The position numbers and the translations under genes were made by a program. A stretch of DNA of 64,000 bases from an uncultured Alteromonadaceae bacterium (lineage in GTDB: Bacteria; Pseudomonadota; Gammaproteobacteria; Enterobacterales; Alteromonadaceae), in NCBI GenBank assembly GCA_913056495.1, contig CAJXMO010000003.1:62001-126000 (forward strand), in the 5' to 3' direction. Shown piece by piece: positions 49,216 through 60,410 of this stretch (position 1 is its first letter; each line of letters starts with the position of its first letter). Under the pieces are notes generated by a model, which was given only the letters and a program-made list of their open reading frames with translations, did no database searches and was not told the DNA's origin.

Positions 49216-51990
49216 TTATGTATCTAACTCATAGTTTTTAGCCAGTTCGGCGACCAGATCCATTTCCTTGAATAAACTCTCTATTTGCTCATCAAGATCG
49301 ACCGTAATTGATTTTTTTAACTGTAATTCAATATTGTTCGCTAAATAGTTTAGGTAGGGCACACCAGAATAACAAGTGGCGCCATGGAATTTATGAATCG
49401 CTGCCAGCAAAGCTTGTCGGTTCTGGGTTTTCTGAATTTGGCGAACTTCCTGTTTCATATCTTCAAAAGTATCCACCAACATTAATAACATTTCGACTGC
49501 GATGCTACTCTGATCGCCGGCTCTTTGCATAGCTAAAGGCCAGTCAATTCCATGTTTAATACTGTTCACCGGTTTTTTGTCTTCCTTTGTATTGACCAAT
49601 TTTCGTTTAGAGGTTGAAAAAACCCATTTATTAACCAGCTGATTAAATTTTTTAATATCAATGGGTTTAGCTAAGTAGTCATCCATGCCACTTTTTAATA
49701 AATTTTCTCTTTCTTCTTTAAAGGCATGGGCGGTAAAAGCAATAATCGGCGTGTTTTTATTGAGCTGTCCCTGACGAATTTGCTGTGTGGTTTGAATGCC
49801 GTCCATTTCCGGCATTTGCACATCCATCAGGATAATATCAAAGGCGTGTTTTTCAGCTTCAATACAGGCTTGTTTGCCGCTGGTGCAGGACATTAAACTG
49901 ACTTTTTGATCCTGTAAGATCGCCTTGAGTAACTTTAAGTTTGTTTCGTTATCATCGACAGCCAAAATATGGATTGTGCTGGGTGCAGGCGTTGATTCAG
50001 GTTGATTTTTTGGCTGGCTTGATTTGGCATACCAGTCGGCTTCCTGTTTTTGCAAACACAATTGCTCGAGTTTTTTGACGGTAAATGGCTTTTCAATCAC
50101 AGGCCAGTCGCCAAGCATTTTTTGTTGATGTTTACTTAAACAAGCATACAAAGGCAAACAAAATACAACGCTGCAGTGGGTTTGCTGTTTAGCTGCAAAG
50201 GCCGCCTGTAAAGGCAGTAACTCTAATGACTCATCATCACTTTCGCTGGCAATAATGATAAAATCATAATCATTATGCTGGTGCAGCTTAGCTTCCCATT
50301 CTTCAGTGGTTGTACAAATATCTGCAATAATTCCCAGCGGGTGAAATAAACGGGCGTAACTTCTATGAGTAATGGTTTTACTGTCCAGAATCAGAACTTT
50401 CTCAACGCCTTTCGGTTTTTCAATGCGATTCGGTTTAGAGGTCGTAATGGGCAGTTTAATGCTAAATACAGACCCTTCACCCAGCTCACTTTTTAAACTA
50501 ATCGAACCATTCATTTTTTGCACCAGACCATGGGTAATTGCCAGTCCTAACCCGGTGCCACCATAGCGACGGGTTGTACTGGCATCAGCCTGATGAAACG
50601 CATTAAAGAGCTTGCTTTGTTTTTCTTTGCTAATGCCAATCCCGCTGTCTTCAATATCAATATTGAGTTGATGCTGGGTTTCAGAAATCGAGGTAATCGA
50701 AATTCTTAAAATGACATAACCGGTCGGCGTGAATTTAATTGCATTGGACAATAAATTATTCAGTATTTGCTTAAATCTATGTTGATCGCCAATGGCGGCA
50801 ATCGGTAAAATGTCTGATTCGAGTGAAAACTCAAGTCCTTTTGAAAAGGCTTCACGGGACATCAGTTTAATTACATCTTCAATCATCTGATTTAAATTAA
50901 ACGCTGAATAATCAAGCTCAATTTTACCGGCCTCGATTTTTGAAAAATCGAGCACATCATTCACAATGGCAATCAGGTTATCAGCTGATGCATTAATTGT
51001 GGTGACATAATCCTGATAGGGTTCGGGTAACTGGGCTTTATTCAGCTCTTTGGTAAAACCAACAATTGCATTGAGCGGGGTTCTGACTTCATGACTCATG
51101 GTAGCCAAAAACTGAGATTTTATTTTACTGCCTTCAAGCGCTTCTTTACGGGCAATATCCAATTCAGCATTTTTTTCTTCAACTAATAGCAGGTTTTGCT
51201 GTAAATCCTGCGTTGCCACTTCAATTTCAGATTCCAGTTTGGCCTGATGGTGCTGAAGCTGCTCGGCCATCACATTAATCCCGTCTTTTAAGTCTTTAAA
51301 CTCATATTGAACCGGAATATTGAGCCGAAATTGCAAATCGCCGCTCCCGATTCGTTTTACCGCTTCAACAAAAGCCTGTACCGGGCGCACAATGCGGTTT
51401 ACCAGAGCCAGCATTAAAATAGCAGATACCAGAGCCGATAAACCAATGAGCAGCGTCAGGGTAAAATTAGTTAAAAATCTCTGATATGAATCGTTAGACA
51501 GGTTAACCACTAATAAAACCTGACCAATGGGTTTTTGCAGGCTTTGGCTGTCGCTCCACTGCGAGGTTTGACTAAAGCTGTTATCAAACGCATAGATAGG
51601 TGAGAGCAACACCATTTTATTCGAATCTTTTTCGACTACATTAACGCCGTTATCAGCAGACTCATGAAAATCATAGCCTGTATCCTGATAATTCGAAGCC
51701 GCAAAAATTTCCCCCATGTCATCATAAATAATGATATTTTTTAACGAAAGTGAGGAAGTGGTATGAATATCTCTGAGTTTATTTTGCAGACCCAGTTTGT
51801 TTAAACTGATTAAATTAAATTCGCTGGCGTAGGCAATCGATTCTATTAATGTTTTAGACTGTTGCTGAATCAGTTCGTTACGTTCTTGTGTTGTCATATG
51901 AACGATAAAACTGGATATCCCGACCGTCATTAAAATACTGGGGATAATGGCATATATAATCGCATTAAATAAAATACTGGGTTTAAACAT
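49216..51990 (-). CDS. barA: BarA-like hybrid sensor histidine kinase
   Basis: 924 residues, close to E. coli BarA in length and layout. Two transmembrane helices (about 8-30 and 173-197) frame a periplasmic sensor; then HAMP (198-250), coiled coil, HisKA with His300 in ATMSHEVRTPLNAI, HATPase_c (NLLSNAIKFT, DSGIGI, GGTGLGLAI), a degenerate receiver-like region, a full receiver (VDDNETNLKLLK, ILMDVQMPEMDG) and a C-terminal Hpt with HKFHGATCYSGVPYL. In enterobacteria BarA phosphorylates UvrY to induce Csr RNAs. The neighbours differ: a divergent TonB receptor/binding protein pair suggests that its signal could be specific here. Confidence 0.85.
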   Translation of the reverse strand: MFKPSILFNAIIYAIIPSILMTVGISSFIVHMTTQERNELIQQQSKTLIESIAYASEFNLISLNKLGLQNKLRDIHTTSSLSLKNIIIYDDMGEIFAASNYQDTGYDFHESADNGVNVVEKDSNKMVLLSPIYAFDNSFSQTSQWSDSQSLQKPIGQVLLVVNLSNDSYQRFLTNFTLTLLIGLSALVSAILMLALVNRIVRPVQAFVEAVKRIGSGDLQFRLNIPVQYEFKDLKDGINVMAEQLQHHQAKLESEIEVATQDLQQNLLLVEEKNAELDIARKEALEGSKIKSQFLATMSHEVRTPLNAIVGFTKELNKAQLPEPYQDYVTTINASADNLIAIVNDVLDFSKIEAGKIELDYSAFNLNQMIEDVIKLMSREAFSKGLEFSLESDILPIAAIGDQHRFKQILNNLLSNAIKFTPTGYVILRISITSISETQHQLNIDIEDSGIGISKEKQSKLFNAFHQADASTTRRYGGTGLGLAITHGLVQKMNGSISLKSELGEGSVFSIKLPITTSKPNRIEKPKGVEKVLILDSKTITHRSYARLFHPLGIIADICTTTEEWEAKLHQHNDYDFIIIASESDDESLELLPLQAAFAAKQQTHCSVVFCLPLYACLSKHQQKMLGDWPVIEKPFTVKKLEQLCLQKQEADWYAKSSQPKNQPESTPAPSTIHILAVDDNETNLKLLKAILQDQKVSLMSCTSGKQACIEAEKHAFDIILMDVQMPEMDGIQTTQQIRQGQLNKNTPIIAFTAHAFKEERENLLKSGMDDYLAKPIDIKKFNQLVNKWVFSTSKRKLVNTKEDKKPVNSIKHGIDWPLAMQRAGDQSSIAVEMLLMLVDTFEDMKQEVRQIQKTQNRQALLAAIHKFHGATCYSGVPYLNYLANNIELQLKKSITVDLDEQIESLFKEMDLVAELAKNYELDT

Positions 51991-52330
51991 TTTTAGTTAT
52001 TCTTTCTAAGCTTTATCGACCCGACTATAACGCAAAAAGTGGTTCAAGGTAACAGTCAGTCTAAAAATCTGACTTCTTATCATTTGGATATCTAAACCGT
52101 TTGAGTTTACTTTTTGCAAACCTTACAAAGCGTGTGCAAAAATTCTGCCGGATTAAAGCTTTTTTTGTGAAAATATGATTGAATATAGCCCGACTATTTT
52201 CTGACTCCTTCTGCTCATCTAATTCACTTGTTTTTGATAATCTGCTTGTTTTTGTATGCAGTTGAGCTGGATTTATATGGATATAAATGAAGTTGTATTC
52301 CACGTTTAGATAAAATAAAAATCCTATATC
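51991..52330. promoter_or_regulatory. Divergent intergenic region between barA-like and TonB receptor genes
   Basis: 340 AT-rich bases that must contain promoters for both genes. No strong -10/-35 pair, riboswitch or operator palindrome stands out, and the TonB receptor start has no clear Shine-Dalgarno sequence. A minus-strand 80-codon frame at 52061-52303 is rejected. Confidence 0.4.
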
Positions 52331-54439
52331 ATGCTAATTTTAAAAAAAAGTAAAGGCGGGTCACTGGCTCGTAATTTGTTTAGTGCCAGTGCGCTATGCG
52401 CCCTAATTGTGACGCAAGCACAGGCCAGTGAAGACTGGCTTGAAGGTATGAATGAACCTCTGGTTTCGGCAATTACGCCGACCCGGATTAAAAAATCGGC
52501 TTTAGAGCAGCCGGTTTCGGTTACCGTATTGGATCGTGAGTTTATTCTGGCAACAGGGGCAAGCGAAATTGCAGAATTGATGGCATTTGTGCCCGGTATG
52601 GCGCGTGGTTTCAGAGCGAACCGGGAACAAAGTATCGCCTATCATGGGTTAAGTTCAGTCAATCCAAAAAGAATGCAGGTTTTAATAGATGGCATGTCGA
52701 TTTATGATGCTGGCCTGTCTAAAGTTGACTGGCGTCATATTCCACTGACGGTAAATCAAATTGAACGAATAGAAATTACCCGCAGCCCGAGTGCGGCCGT
52801 TTATGGCACAAACAGCTTTAGCGGCATTATTAATTTCATCAGCCGTAAAGTATCCGAACAGGACAATTTGGTTTTATCCGCTACCCGTAGCACAGATGAA
52901 ACCAGCCGGTTTAATATCGCAAGCCGTTTTGGTGATGCAGATAACGCCATTGCCCTGCATTATGAATATCAGACGGATACTGGGTTTAAAGACACCAAAG
53001 ACGATTCAAAGCAGCACAGAGTTAAAATTCAGCATGCAGTTTCAGGTGTGAACTGGCAATCGACAACTCAGGTTTCTTATGTTGAAGATGATTTTGATGG
53101 TGATCACCCGGATGAAGTGGACCAAACGTCATCTGAAAGTCAGGATATTTACCTGCAAAACCAGAGCAGCTGGCAAGTGCGTGATGACTTAGAACTAAAA
53201 GTAAACCAATATTTTTATCAAAAGCACAGTGAAGATAACTGGTCTTCGTGTTTTCATCCGAGTTTTATTTCTGAAGAATTTGCCAATCTGTATCAGCAAG
53301 CACCAGAGATAATGGCAGCTTTACTGGCCGGACAAATTGGTATTCAAGATGCAGCTCAGTTACCCGAAGTCGCTCAGTTAGCCGTGATGAATTATTTATC
53401 TTATGGTGGGCCTGAGGCTCAGCCAGTTTGTGGCTCGGCCGAAAATTATACCGATCAAATTCGAAAGCAGTTTGAACTGCAGGCGACTTGGGTGATTAAC
53501 GACAGCGTTAAACTGGCCGCTGGGGGATACTGGCGACAGGACAGATTAGACTCCAATGTTTATTTAAAAGCGAACGGCTGGCAAAATAAAAATGCGCTGG
53601 TTACTTTTGCGAATGTCGAATACAGAGTCCACTCGGATTTAACTTTTGATTTTGCATTAATGAATGAAAAGCTGGCACAGGATAAAGATGCTTTTTCTCC
53701 GAGAATCGCTGTTAACTATAAACTCTGTCAACACTGTTCCGTGCGTTTTAATTATTCATATACTGAGCGTGAACCGGGTGAATTTGAGCAAAACGGTCAG
53801 TTTAAATACTTTATTAAAGACATTGAACCTAATCCGTATCAGTTAACGCAAGGTGAATACTTTTTATCGAACGGTTCGGATAATCAACTTACATCAGAAA
53901 AGATGCGCGCCTGGGAAATCGGTTATCATTATAATAACTGGTCGAGCGGATTGGATTTAGATATTAACTTTTTCTATCAGCAAATGACGGATTTAATTAA
54001 TCAGGGCGTACGGATTGAAGAATTCATTTATGAAAACGATCTGGATGCGGATTTAACCGGCTTAGAAACCGAACTCAACTGGCAAATCAACCGTAACGAT
54101 TTTATTAAATTCAATTGGACACAACTAAATTGGCAATTGAAAAATAAACATTTTTTCAATCGAGGTTTATTCAGTGCAAAAACTCAGTTAGCTGGATTTT
54201 ATGCACACCAGTTTGAAACCTGGCAAAGCGGGTTTGGCGCTGTTTATTCTGATGTTGAAGAAGCGGGCGAATTGAGCCAATTGCAAACTTATCTTAAAAA
54301 GCCGATTAATTTAAATTCATATCAGCTTATATTAGGGCTAAACTCTTATTATCGCATTGATAACAGCGTTAAAAAGTATAGATTAGCCGAATTTGACAGT
54401 AACTGGCTAGTGTCCTTTAAAGCGGAGCTTATTTGGTAA
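52331..54439 (+). CDS. TonB-dependent outer membrane receptor
   Basis: 702 residues. A signal peptide ends near ALIVTQAQA. The plug domain follows with SALEQPVSVTVLDREFI, LMAFVPGMARGFRAN, RMQVLIDGMSIYD and IERIEITRSPSAAVYGTNSFSGIINFI, and then a beta-barrel ending in the aromatic C-terminal residue Trp (FKAELIW). Such receptors move siderophores, vitamins or glycans across the outer membrane using TonB energy. The substrate is not evident, and there is no N-terminal signalling (STN) domain. It is translationally coupled to the binding-protein gene that follows. Confidence 0.93.
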   Translation: MLILKKSKGGSLARNLFSASALCALIVTQAQASEDWLEGMNEPLVSAITPTRIKKSALEQPVSVTVLDREFILATGASEIAELMAFVPGMARGFRANREQSIAYHGLSSVNPKRMQVLIDGMSIYDAGLSKVDWRHIPLTVNQIERIEITRSPSAAVYGTNSFSGIINFISRKVSEQDNLVLSATRSTDETSRFNIASRFGDADNAIALHYEYQTDTGFKDTKDDSKQHRVKIQHAVSGVNWQSTTQVSYVEDDFDGDHPDEVDQTSSESQDIYLQNQSSWQVRDDLELKVNQYFYQKHSEDNWSSCFHPSFISEEFANLYQQAPEIMAALLAGQIGIQDAAQLPEVAQLAVMNYLSYGGPEAQPVCGSAENYTDQIRKQFELQATWVINDSVKLAAGGYWRQDRLDSNVYLKANGWQNKNALVTFANVEYRVHSDLTFDFALMNEKLAQDKDAFSPRIAVNYKLCQHCSVRFNYSYTEREPGEFEQNGQFKYFIKDIEPNPYQLTQGEYFLSNGSDNQLTSEKMRAWEIGYHYNNWSSGLDLDINFFYQQMTDLINQGVRIEEFIYENDLDADLTGLETELNWQINRNDFIKFNWTQLNWQLKNKHFFNRGLFSAKTQLAGFYAHQFETWQSGFGAVYSDVEEAGELSQLQTYLKKPINLNSYQLILGLNSYYRIDNSVKKYRLAEFDSNWLVSFKAELIW

Positions 54440-55419
54440 TGATAAAAGGGTGTTGGCTAAGGAAAGCTATGCACAAGTGGCAACTCAAGCGGTTGCCGCT
54501 GGTTTTATTATTTCTGTTGTTTGGCATAGTTCTGCAATCTCATGCCCGGGTAGAGCCTTCTAAATCCCCCCAACTGAGCAGCCTTGAATCCATTAAACAC
54601 CTGAAGCAATCTAAAATCGCGGTGTATTTTATGCCGAAGCAGTTTTCAAAAAGCATGCTGGACTATACCCGAAAAATGCTATTACCGGATTATAAAGTGG
54701 TGCAGTTTACTGCAGATTTTAATTTGGATAATACAGTGCTGCTCACCGGCTATGATAAAGCTTATCGTTTTATTGGCGAAGGCTATACCCATTCGGCGAT
54801 TGTGATTGGTGTAACCAGCCAACAGCAAGTGCAACTGGACAGAGCCAGATGCCAGCAACTGAATAATTGTGCTAAATGGCTTTATTTAAATACTCAGGCA
54901 TCACCTGCCAGAATTAAAGCCTTGCAGCAGTCTTTTTTCAAACATAAACAATTTGCATCAGCCCGGATAGATTGGCCCAATGCTAGTCTCTGGCAACAAC
55001 AAATGCCTGAATTAGTCTGGCAAAAGGGCACATTTGGCGATAAGCCGTTTAAACTGGTTGAACAGGCAGTAAAAGTGAGCGATGTTTTTGTATTACCGGC
55101 AGATAGCCAGATAATTAATAACGCTTCAATTCGTACCATATTACAGTACTTATATCGTCAGAAAATACCGGCGATTGGTCATTCCAGAGCCACTCATATA
55201 GCAGGCAGCCTGTTGTCCAGTTATGCCAACTACAAGCAGGCACTCGATGCGATTTTGTATTATCTCAATCAAGATAAAGCTAAATGGCCAACAAACGCCT
55301 ATGTGTGCCGACAATCTTATTATTTTAATCAAAATTTAGCTCGCTCGATTGGCATCTACATTGACCCACAAAAGTTAACCCAACTATCAGATTCACTTAA
55401 CCTAGCCTGCTACCAATAA
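54439..55419 (+). CDS. Periplasmic protein resembling ABC_sub_bind substrate-binding proteins
   Basis: 326 residues from the ATG at 54439, overlapping the receptor stop as TAATG. A hydrophobic N-terminal signal (LPLVLLFLLFGIVLQSHA) is followed by a divergent bilobed fold. VFVLPADSQIINNASIRTIL and KIPAIGHSRATHIAGSLLSSY resemble the second lobe of the ABC_sub_bind (PF04392) family. No permease or ATPase gene is adjacent. Coupled to a TonB receptor and divergent from a hybrid kinase, it may act as a ligand sensor and not as a transporter component. Assignment rests on weak similarity. Confidence 0.65.
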   Translation: MIKGCWLRKAMHKWQLKRLPLVLLFLLFGIVLQSHARVEPSKSPQLSSLESIKHLKQSKIAVYFMPKQFSKSMLDYTRKMLLPDYKVVQFTADFNLDNTVLLTGYDKAYRFIGEGYTHSAIVIGVTSQQQVQLDRARCQQLNNCAKWLYLNTQASPARIKALQQSFFKHKQFASARIDWPNASLWQQQMPELVWQKGTFGDKPFKLVEQAVKVSDVFVLPADSQIINNASIRTILQYLYRQKIPAIGHSRATHIAGSLLSSYANYKQALDAILYYLNQDKAKWPTNAYVCRQSYYFNQNLARSIGIYIDPQKLTQLSDSLNLACYQ

Positions 55420-55501
55420 GTTTTGAGGACCTTTCGTGTTCACTTTTGCAGTTGACCCTATTATTTAAAGATTTCATCTATTCAGCGAGGGCTATCTTGG
55501 G

Positions 55502-55507
55502 TATAAT
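55502..55507 (+). promoter_or_regulatory. Probable -10 element of the gcvT promoter
   Basis: A perfect TATAAT lies 44 bases before the gcvT start; the -35 region (TATTCA at the expected distance) is poor. No glycine riboswitch core was found in the 130-base leader region. Confidence 0.5.
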
Positions 55508-55551
55508 CCGCGCTTCAAATTTCCACTACTGTAAAATTAAGCTAAATACCT

Positions 55552-56631
55552 ATGACAAATAAAACTGTATTGCATGGCAAACACTTAGAAGCTGGCGCCA
55601 AAATGGTTGATTTCCATGGTTGGGATATGCCGATTCGTTATGGTTCTCAAATTGAAGAACATCAGGCGGTCAGAACTTCTGCGGGTATGTTTGACGTATC
55701 GCATATGACAGTGGTTGATGTTAAAGGTGAACAAGCGACTGCATATTTACAGCGATTGTTAGCAAATGACGTTGCTAAACTAACCGAAAAAGGTAAAGCC
55801 TTATATTCAGCTATGCTGAACGAGCAGGGCGGTGTAATCGACGATTTAATCGTTTATTATTTTGCACAAGATGATTATCGCTTAGTTGTGAACTCTGCAA
55901 CGCGCGAAAAAGATTTAGCCTGGTTAAATAAAATTGCGGCTGATTTTACAGTTGAATTAACCGAACGTGATGATTTAGCTATGATTGCTGTACAGGGACC
56001 AAAAGCCAAAGCCATAGCCGCAGAGCTTTTTACCCCAGAGCAACAACAAGCCGTTGAAGGCATGAAATATTTTAACGGTGTACAGGCCGGTGACTTATTT
56101 ATTGCAACAACAGGTTATACCGGTGAAGCCGGATACGAGATTTTATTAGCAAATGAACAAGCGGCCGACTTTTGGCAAAAGCTGTTAGATAAAGGCGTTG
56201 TACCTTGTGGCCTTGGCGCTCGTGATACCTTGCGTTTAGAAGCCGGTATGAACTTATATGGTCAGGATATGGATGAAGAAACTTCACCCCTGACGGCGAA
56301 TATGGGCTGGACAATTGCGTGGCAGCCCGAAGATCGTGACTTTGTTGGTCGTAAAGCCTTAACTCAAGCCAAGGCTGAGCAAACCGAAAAGCTGGTGGGT
56401 TTAGTGATGGAAGAAAAAGGCGTATTAAGAACCGGCAGCAAAGTGCGCTGCGAAGCCGGTGAAGGTGTGATCACCAGTGGTACTTTTTCGCCGACTTTAG
56501 GTTACAGCATTGCATTTGCGCGTGTGCCGCTGGCAATCGGTGACAGTGCAGAAGTTGAAATGCGCAAAAAGTGGGTTAAAGTAAAAGTGGTTAAACCAAG
56601 TTTTGTTCGCAATGGTCAATCTGTGCTGTAA
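55552..56631 (+). CDS. gcvT: Glycine cleavage system T protein (aminomethyltransferase)
   Basis: 359 residues with [46 protein letters not shown] and the folate-binding [19 protein letters not shown]. It transfers the methylene group from the aminomethyl-lipoyl H protein to tetrahydrofolate, releasing ammonia. First gene of gcvT-gcvH-gcvP. Confidence 0.97.
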   Translation: MTNKTVLHGKHLEAGAKMVDFHGWDMPIRYGSQIEEHQAVRTSAGMFDVSHMTVVDVKGEQATAYLQRLLANDVAKLTEKGKALYSAMLNEQGGVIDDLIVYYFAQDDYRLVVNSATREKDLAWLNKIAADFTVELTERDDLAMIAVQGPKAKAIAAELFTPEQQQAVEGMKYFNGVQAGDLFIATTGYTGEAGYEILLANEQAADFWQKLLDKGVVPCGLGARDTLRLEAGMNLYGQDMDEETSPLTANMGWTIAWQPEDRDFVGRKALTQAKAEQTEKLVGLVMEEKGVLRTGSKVRCEAGEGVITSGTFSPTLGYSIAFARVPLAIGDSAEVEMRKKWVKVKVVKPSFVRNGQSVL

Positions 56632-56685
56632 CACAGGTTATCAAATTCTAAATTTTTAAATGATTGATTGTTAAGGAACTCTAAA

Positions 56686-57075
56686 ATGAGCAATATTCCT
56701 GCTGAATTAAAATTCACAAATAGCCATGAGTGGGTTAGAAATGAAGGCGACGGTACTGTTACAGTGGGTATCAGTGATCACGCACAGGATTTATTAGGCG
56801 ATTTAGTGCATGTTGACCTGCCAGATGAAGGTGAAGGTTTTACAGCAGGTGACGAAATTGCCGTGGTTGAATCTGTTAAAGCTGCTTCTGACGTATATTG
56901 TCCGGTGGCAGGTGAAGTGATTGAAGTGAATGAAGAACTGGAAGATTCACCTGAGTTAGTGAATACCGACCCATACGGTGACGGCTGGTTATTCAAGCTA
57001 AAAATTGAAGACGAAGGCGAAGTCGATTCGTTATTGGATGCTGAAGGTTACGAACAGTCATTAGATGACGAATAA
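56686..57075 (+). CDS. gcvH: Glycine cleavage system H protein
   Basis: 129 residues from the ATG at 56686 (AAGGAAC upstream); a longer frame to 56668 is rejected. The lipoyl-lysine is in [13 protein letters not shown], and the family start is [11 protein letters not shown]. It shuttles the aminomethyl group between the P and T proteins. A terminator-like hairpin follows, so part of the transcription may stop before gcvP. Confidence 0.96.
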   Translation: MSNIPAELKFTNSHEWVRNEGDGTVTVGISDHAQDLLGDLVHVDLPDEGEGFTAGDEIAVVESVKAASDVYCPVAGEVIEVNEELEDSPELVNTDPYGDGWLFKLKIEDEGEVDSLLDAEGYEQSLDDE

Positions 57076-57099
57076 GACCTAATAAGCTCTAGCTATTTT

Positions 57100-57130
57100 A
57101 AACCTCGAATATATGATTCGGGGTTTTTTA
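57100..57130 (+). terminator. Terminator-like hairpin after gcvH
   Basis: AAACCTCGAAT and ATTCGGGGTTT form an 11-bp stem with one G-U pair around a 5-base loop, followed by TTTATTTTT. It separates gcvTH from gcvP. Confidence 0.8.
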
Positions 57131-57406
57131 TTTTTAAACTCGAATGAAAAGTGGTTTGATTTAAGCCTCGCGTATTGATTGATGCTGAAACAGCTTTACT
57201 AGATTAGCTATCGCGCTAAACCCTATAAGGGGCGAGAGGCAACTTACAATGTTTATTTTTTATGGGATAAATATTTGAAGGTCGGCATTGATGCCGAAAC
57301 AGCAGAGCTATAGCGCAACTGTATATTATAAATAAAAACCATTTTACATTCGGGTTAGCACCCAAAACATATTACCTTATACCATTTTAATTAGGATACC
57401 TGGTTA
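57131..57406. repeat. gcvH-gcvP gap with a REP-like relic
   Basis: The motif AGGTCGGCATTGATGCCGAAAC at 57279-57300 has the same outer bases (AGGTCG and CGAAAC) as the family 1 REP at 36 and 44 kb but a changed palindromic core, TCGGCAT/ATGCCGA. GAGCTATAGC follows at 57305-57314, like the second family 1 palindrome. This looks like a diverged REP unit; no gene is present. Confidence 0.45.
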
Positions 57407-60292
57407 ATGAGTGAACAACTAACTTTATCGCAATTAGAAAACAGAGATGACTTTATTCAGCGTCATATTGGCCCGGACGAAGCCGAGCAGCAACACATGC
57501 TGGCTACTTTAGGTTTAACCTCGCTGGATGCTTTAATTACCCAAACTGTGCCGCAAAATATTTTGCTAGAGCAAAGCATGCAACTGGGTGATGCACAATC
57601 TGAAGTTGAAACTCTGAATCAGCTTAAAAAAATTGCGAGCCAAAACAAGGTATTCAATTCATATATCGGCATGGGTTATTATCCAAACCATACGCCTAAT
57701 GTGATTTTACGAAACGTCTTGGAAAATCCCGGCTGGTACACAGCTTATACCCCTTATCAACCTGAAATTGCGCAAGGTCGTTTAGAATCTTTGCTTAACT
57801 TCCAGCAAATGGTCATTGACTTAACCGGTATGGAAATCGCTAACGCTTCATTATTAGATGAAGCAACAGCAGCGGCTGAAGCCATGGCAATGGCCAAGCG
57901 GATGAGCAAAAATAAAAAATCTAACCTGTTTTTTATTGCAGAAGATGTACACCCACAAACCATTAATGTAACCGCAACCCGCGCTGAATTATTCGGTTTT
58001 GAAGTTGTTGTGGCACCAGCTGATGAAGTAGTGAATCACGATGTATTTGGGGCTTTATTTCAGTACCCGAATACCACAGGCGGCGTTTATTCCATTGAAG
58101 AATTAATTCAGTCAGTGACGGATAAAAAAGGCGTAACCGCAGTTGCGACTGATTTATTGGCATTAACCCAACTTAAAACCCCGGCCGAATTAGGCGCAGA
58201 CATTGTATTAGGCTCAGCTCAACGCTTTGGTGTACCTATGGGCTACGGTGGCCCTCACGCCGCATTTTTTGCAACCAAAGATAAATTTAAACGTTCATTA
58301 CCGGGCCGTATTATTGGTGTATCTAAAGATGCACGCGGTAAACTGGCTTTACGTATGGCATTGCAAACCCGTGAACAACATATTCGCCGTGAAAAAGCGA
58401 ATTCCAATATTTGTACCGCGCAAGTGCTATTGGCCAATATGGCCGCATTTTATGCCATTTACCATGGTCCTAAAGGTTTAGATGTTATTGCAAAACGCAC
58501 CCAGCGCTTAGCGACTATGTTTGCATTAGGCTTAAAAGCAAAAGGTATTGAGTTGGTATCTGATACTTTCTTTGATACGGTTTGTTTTAAAACTGATAAT
58601 AAAGCTGAGGTTATTGCAGCAGCACAAGCCGCTGAAATTAATTTACGTGCCGATTTAGACAGCGCCATTTCAGTGAGTTTTGATGAAACCAAAACCCAAG
58701 CTGATTTAACCAAGCTGTTCGAAATTATTTTAGGCGCTGATAACGCTTTAGACTTAGCCGAGTTAGACAAACAAGCGGCTGGTTATCAGGCCATTCCTGA
58801 AAACTTGCAGCGTGAATCTGATTATTTAAGCCACGAAGTATTTAATACGCATCACTCAGAAACTGAAATGCTGCGTTATATTAAATCTTTAGAAAATAAA
58901 GATTTAGCCTTAAATCACTCCATGATTTCATTAGGCTCATGTACGATGAAACTCAATGCGACTGCAGAAATGATCCCGGTGAGCTGGCCTGAATTTGCCA
59001 ACCTGCATCCGTTTGCACCCGTTGACCAGGCCAAAGGCTATAAAGAAATGATCACTCAGCTTGAAAAATGGCTGGTTGAAATTACCGGTTATGACGCCAT
59101 GTGTATGCAGCCAAACTCTGGCGCACAGGGAGAATATGCAGGTTTATTGGCCATTCGTAAATATCATGAAAGCCGCGGCGATTCGCACCGTAACATTTGT
59201 TTAATTCCAAGTTCTGCGCATGGTACAAACCCGGCATCAGCACAAATGGCCAGCATGAAAGTGGTTGTGGTTGCCTGTGACGATAAAGGCAATATCGACA
59301 TGCAGGATTTAAAAACCAAAGCTGCAGAAGTGGCTGAAAACCTATCCTGTATTATGATTACATACCCGTCAACGCACGGTGTATATGAGCAAACCATTCG
59401 CGAAATATGCGACATAGTGCATCAGCACGGCGGTCAGGTTTATATGGATGGTGCCAATATGAATGCTCAGGTTGGCATTACCTCACCTGGTTTTATTGGC
59501 TCAGACGTATCGCACTTAAACCTGCATAAAACCTTCTGTATTCCACATGGCGGTGGTGGCCCGGGTATGGGGCCAATTGGTGTAAAAGCGCATTTAGCGC
59601 CGTTTTTACCGGATCACCCGGTAGTGAATGTAGTTAAAGAAAATGCCGACAATGGCGCCGTTTCAGCAGCGCCATGGGGTAGTGCGAGTATATTACCGAT
59701 TTCATGGGTGTATATTGCGTTAATGGGCGCTCAGGGGTTACGTAAAGCAACCGAAGTCGCAATTTTAAATGCCAACTATATTGCCACTAAACTGGCCGAT
59801 CATTACCCAATTTTATATCGTGGCCAAAACAGCCGTGTGGCACACGAATGTATTATTGATTTACGTCCGTTAAAAGCCGCTTCTGGCATTACAGAGATGG
59901 ACGTAGCAAAACGTTTAATGGACTATGGTTTCCACGCGCCAACTATGTCATTCCCGGTTGCCGGTACCTTAATGGTTGAACCAACAGAATCTGAACCTTT
60001 ATGTGAAGTCGATCGTTTTATTGATGCCATGATTTCCATCCGTGAAGAAATTGAACAGGTAGAGAAGGGCGTTTGGGCATTAGACAATAACCCACTGGTT
60101 CACGCACCGCACACTATGGCTGATTTAGTCGACGAAAACTGGACCAGAGCATACAGCCGAGAACTCGCTGTATTCCCAAGCCCAGCCGCTGCAGCCAATA
60201 AATTCTGGCCAACCGTAAACCGAATTGATGACGTTTATGGCGACAGAAATTTAATATGTAGTTGTCCGAGTGTAGAAAGCTACGTAGAGTAA
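57407..60292 (+). CDS. gcvP: Glycine dehydrogenase (decarboxylating), P protein
   Basis: 961 residues, single-chain type. It begins [15 protein letters not shown] and includes FIGMGY-type and [19 protein letters not shown] segments, and the PLP Lys708 in [18 protein letters not shown]. It decarboxylates glycine and loads the aminomethyl group on the GcvH lipoyl arm. It starts 331 bases after gcvH. Confidence 0.98.
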   Translation: MSEQLTLSQLENRDDFIQRHIGPDEAEQQHMLATLGLTSLDALITQTVPQNILLEQSMQLGDAQSEVETLNQLKKIASQNKVFNSYIGMGYYPNHTPNVILRNVLENPGWYTAYTPYQPEIAQGRLESLLNFQQMVIDLTGMEIANASLLDEATAAAEAMAMAKRMSKNKKSNLFFIAEDVHPQTINVTATRAELFGFEVVVAPADEVVNHDVFGALFQYPNTTGGVYSIEELIQSVTDKKGVTAVATDLLALTQLKTPAELGADIVLGSAQRFGVPMGYGGPHAAFFATKDKFKRSLPGRIIGVSKDARGKLALRMALQTREQHIRREKANSNICTAQVLLANMAAFYAIYHGPKGLDVIAKRTQRLATMFALGLKAKGIELVSDTFFDTVCFKTDNKAEVIAAAQAAEINLRADLDSAISVSFDETKTQADLTKLFEIILGADNALDLAELDKQAAGYQAIPENLQRESDYLSHEVFNTHHSETEMLRYIKSLENKDLALNHSMISLGSCTMKLNATAEMIPVSWPEFANLHPFAPVDQAKGYKEMITQLEKWLVEITGYDAMCMQPNSGAQGEYAGLLAIRKYHESRGDSHRNICLIPSSAHGTNPASAQMASMKVVVVACDDKGNIDMQDLKTKAAEVAENLSCIMITYPSTHGVYEQTIREICDIVHQHGGQVYMDGANMNAQVGITSPGFIGSDVSHLNLHKTFCIPHGGGGPGMGPIGVKAHLAPFLPDHPVVNVVKENADNGAVSAAPWGSASILPISWVYIALMGAQGLRKATEVAILNANYIATKLADHYPILYRGQNSRVAHECIIDLRPLKAASGITEMDVAKRLMDYGFHAPTMSFPVAGTLMVEPTESEPLCEVDRFIDAMISIREEIEQVEKGVWALDNNPLVHAPHTMADLVDENWTRAYSRELAVFPSPAAAANKFWPTVNRIDDVYGDRNLICSCPSVESYVE

Positions 60293-60316
60293 ATTTTTTA
60301 ATTTATTCAATTACTT

Positions 60317-60343
60317 AAAAAGCGGCTCACCAGCCGCTTTTTT
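60317..60343 (+). terminator. gcvP terminator
   Basis: AAAAAGCGGCT and AGCCGCTTTTT pair around CACC, followed by a T-run, 25 bases after the gcvP stop. Confidence 0.92.
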
Positions 60344-60410
60344 GTTTCTAGCCCACCTAAACTTTTTCACTTTATTTTAGTATTAAAACCCAAACAGGTT
60401 GTTCGTATGT

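Noticed and set aside
52061..52303. 80-codon minus-strand frame between the kinase and the TonB receptor
   Set aside because: Lys/Phe-rich translation of AT-rich promoter DNA without similarity or ribosome-binding site.
55420..55551. Glycine riboswitch before gcvT
   Set aside because: The leader shows no tandem glycine aptamer core; only a TATAAT box is visible.
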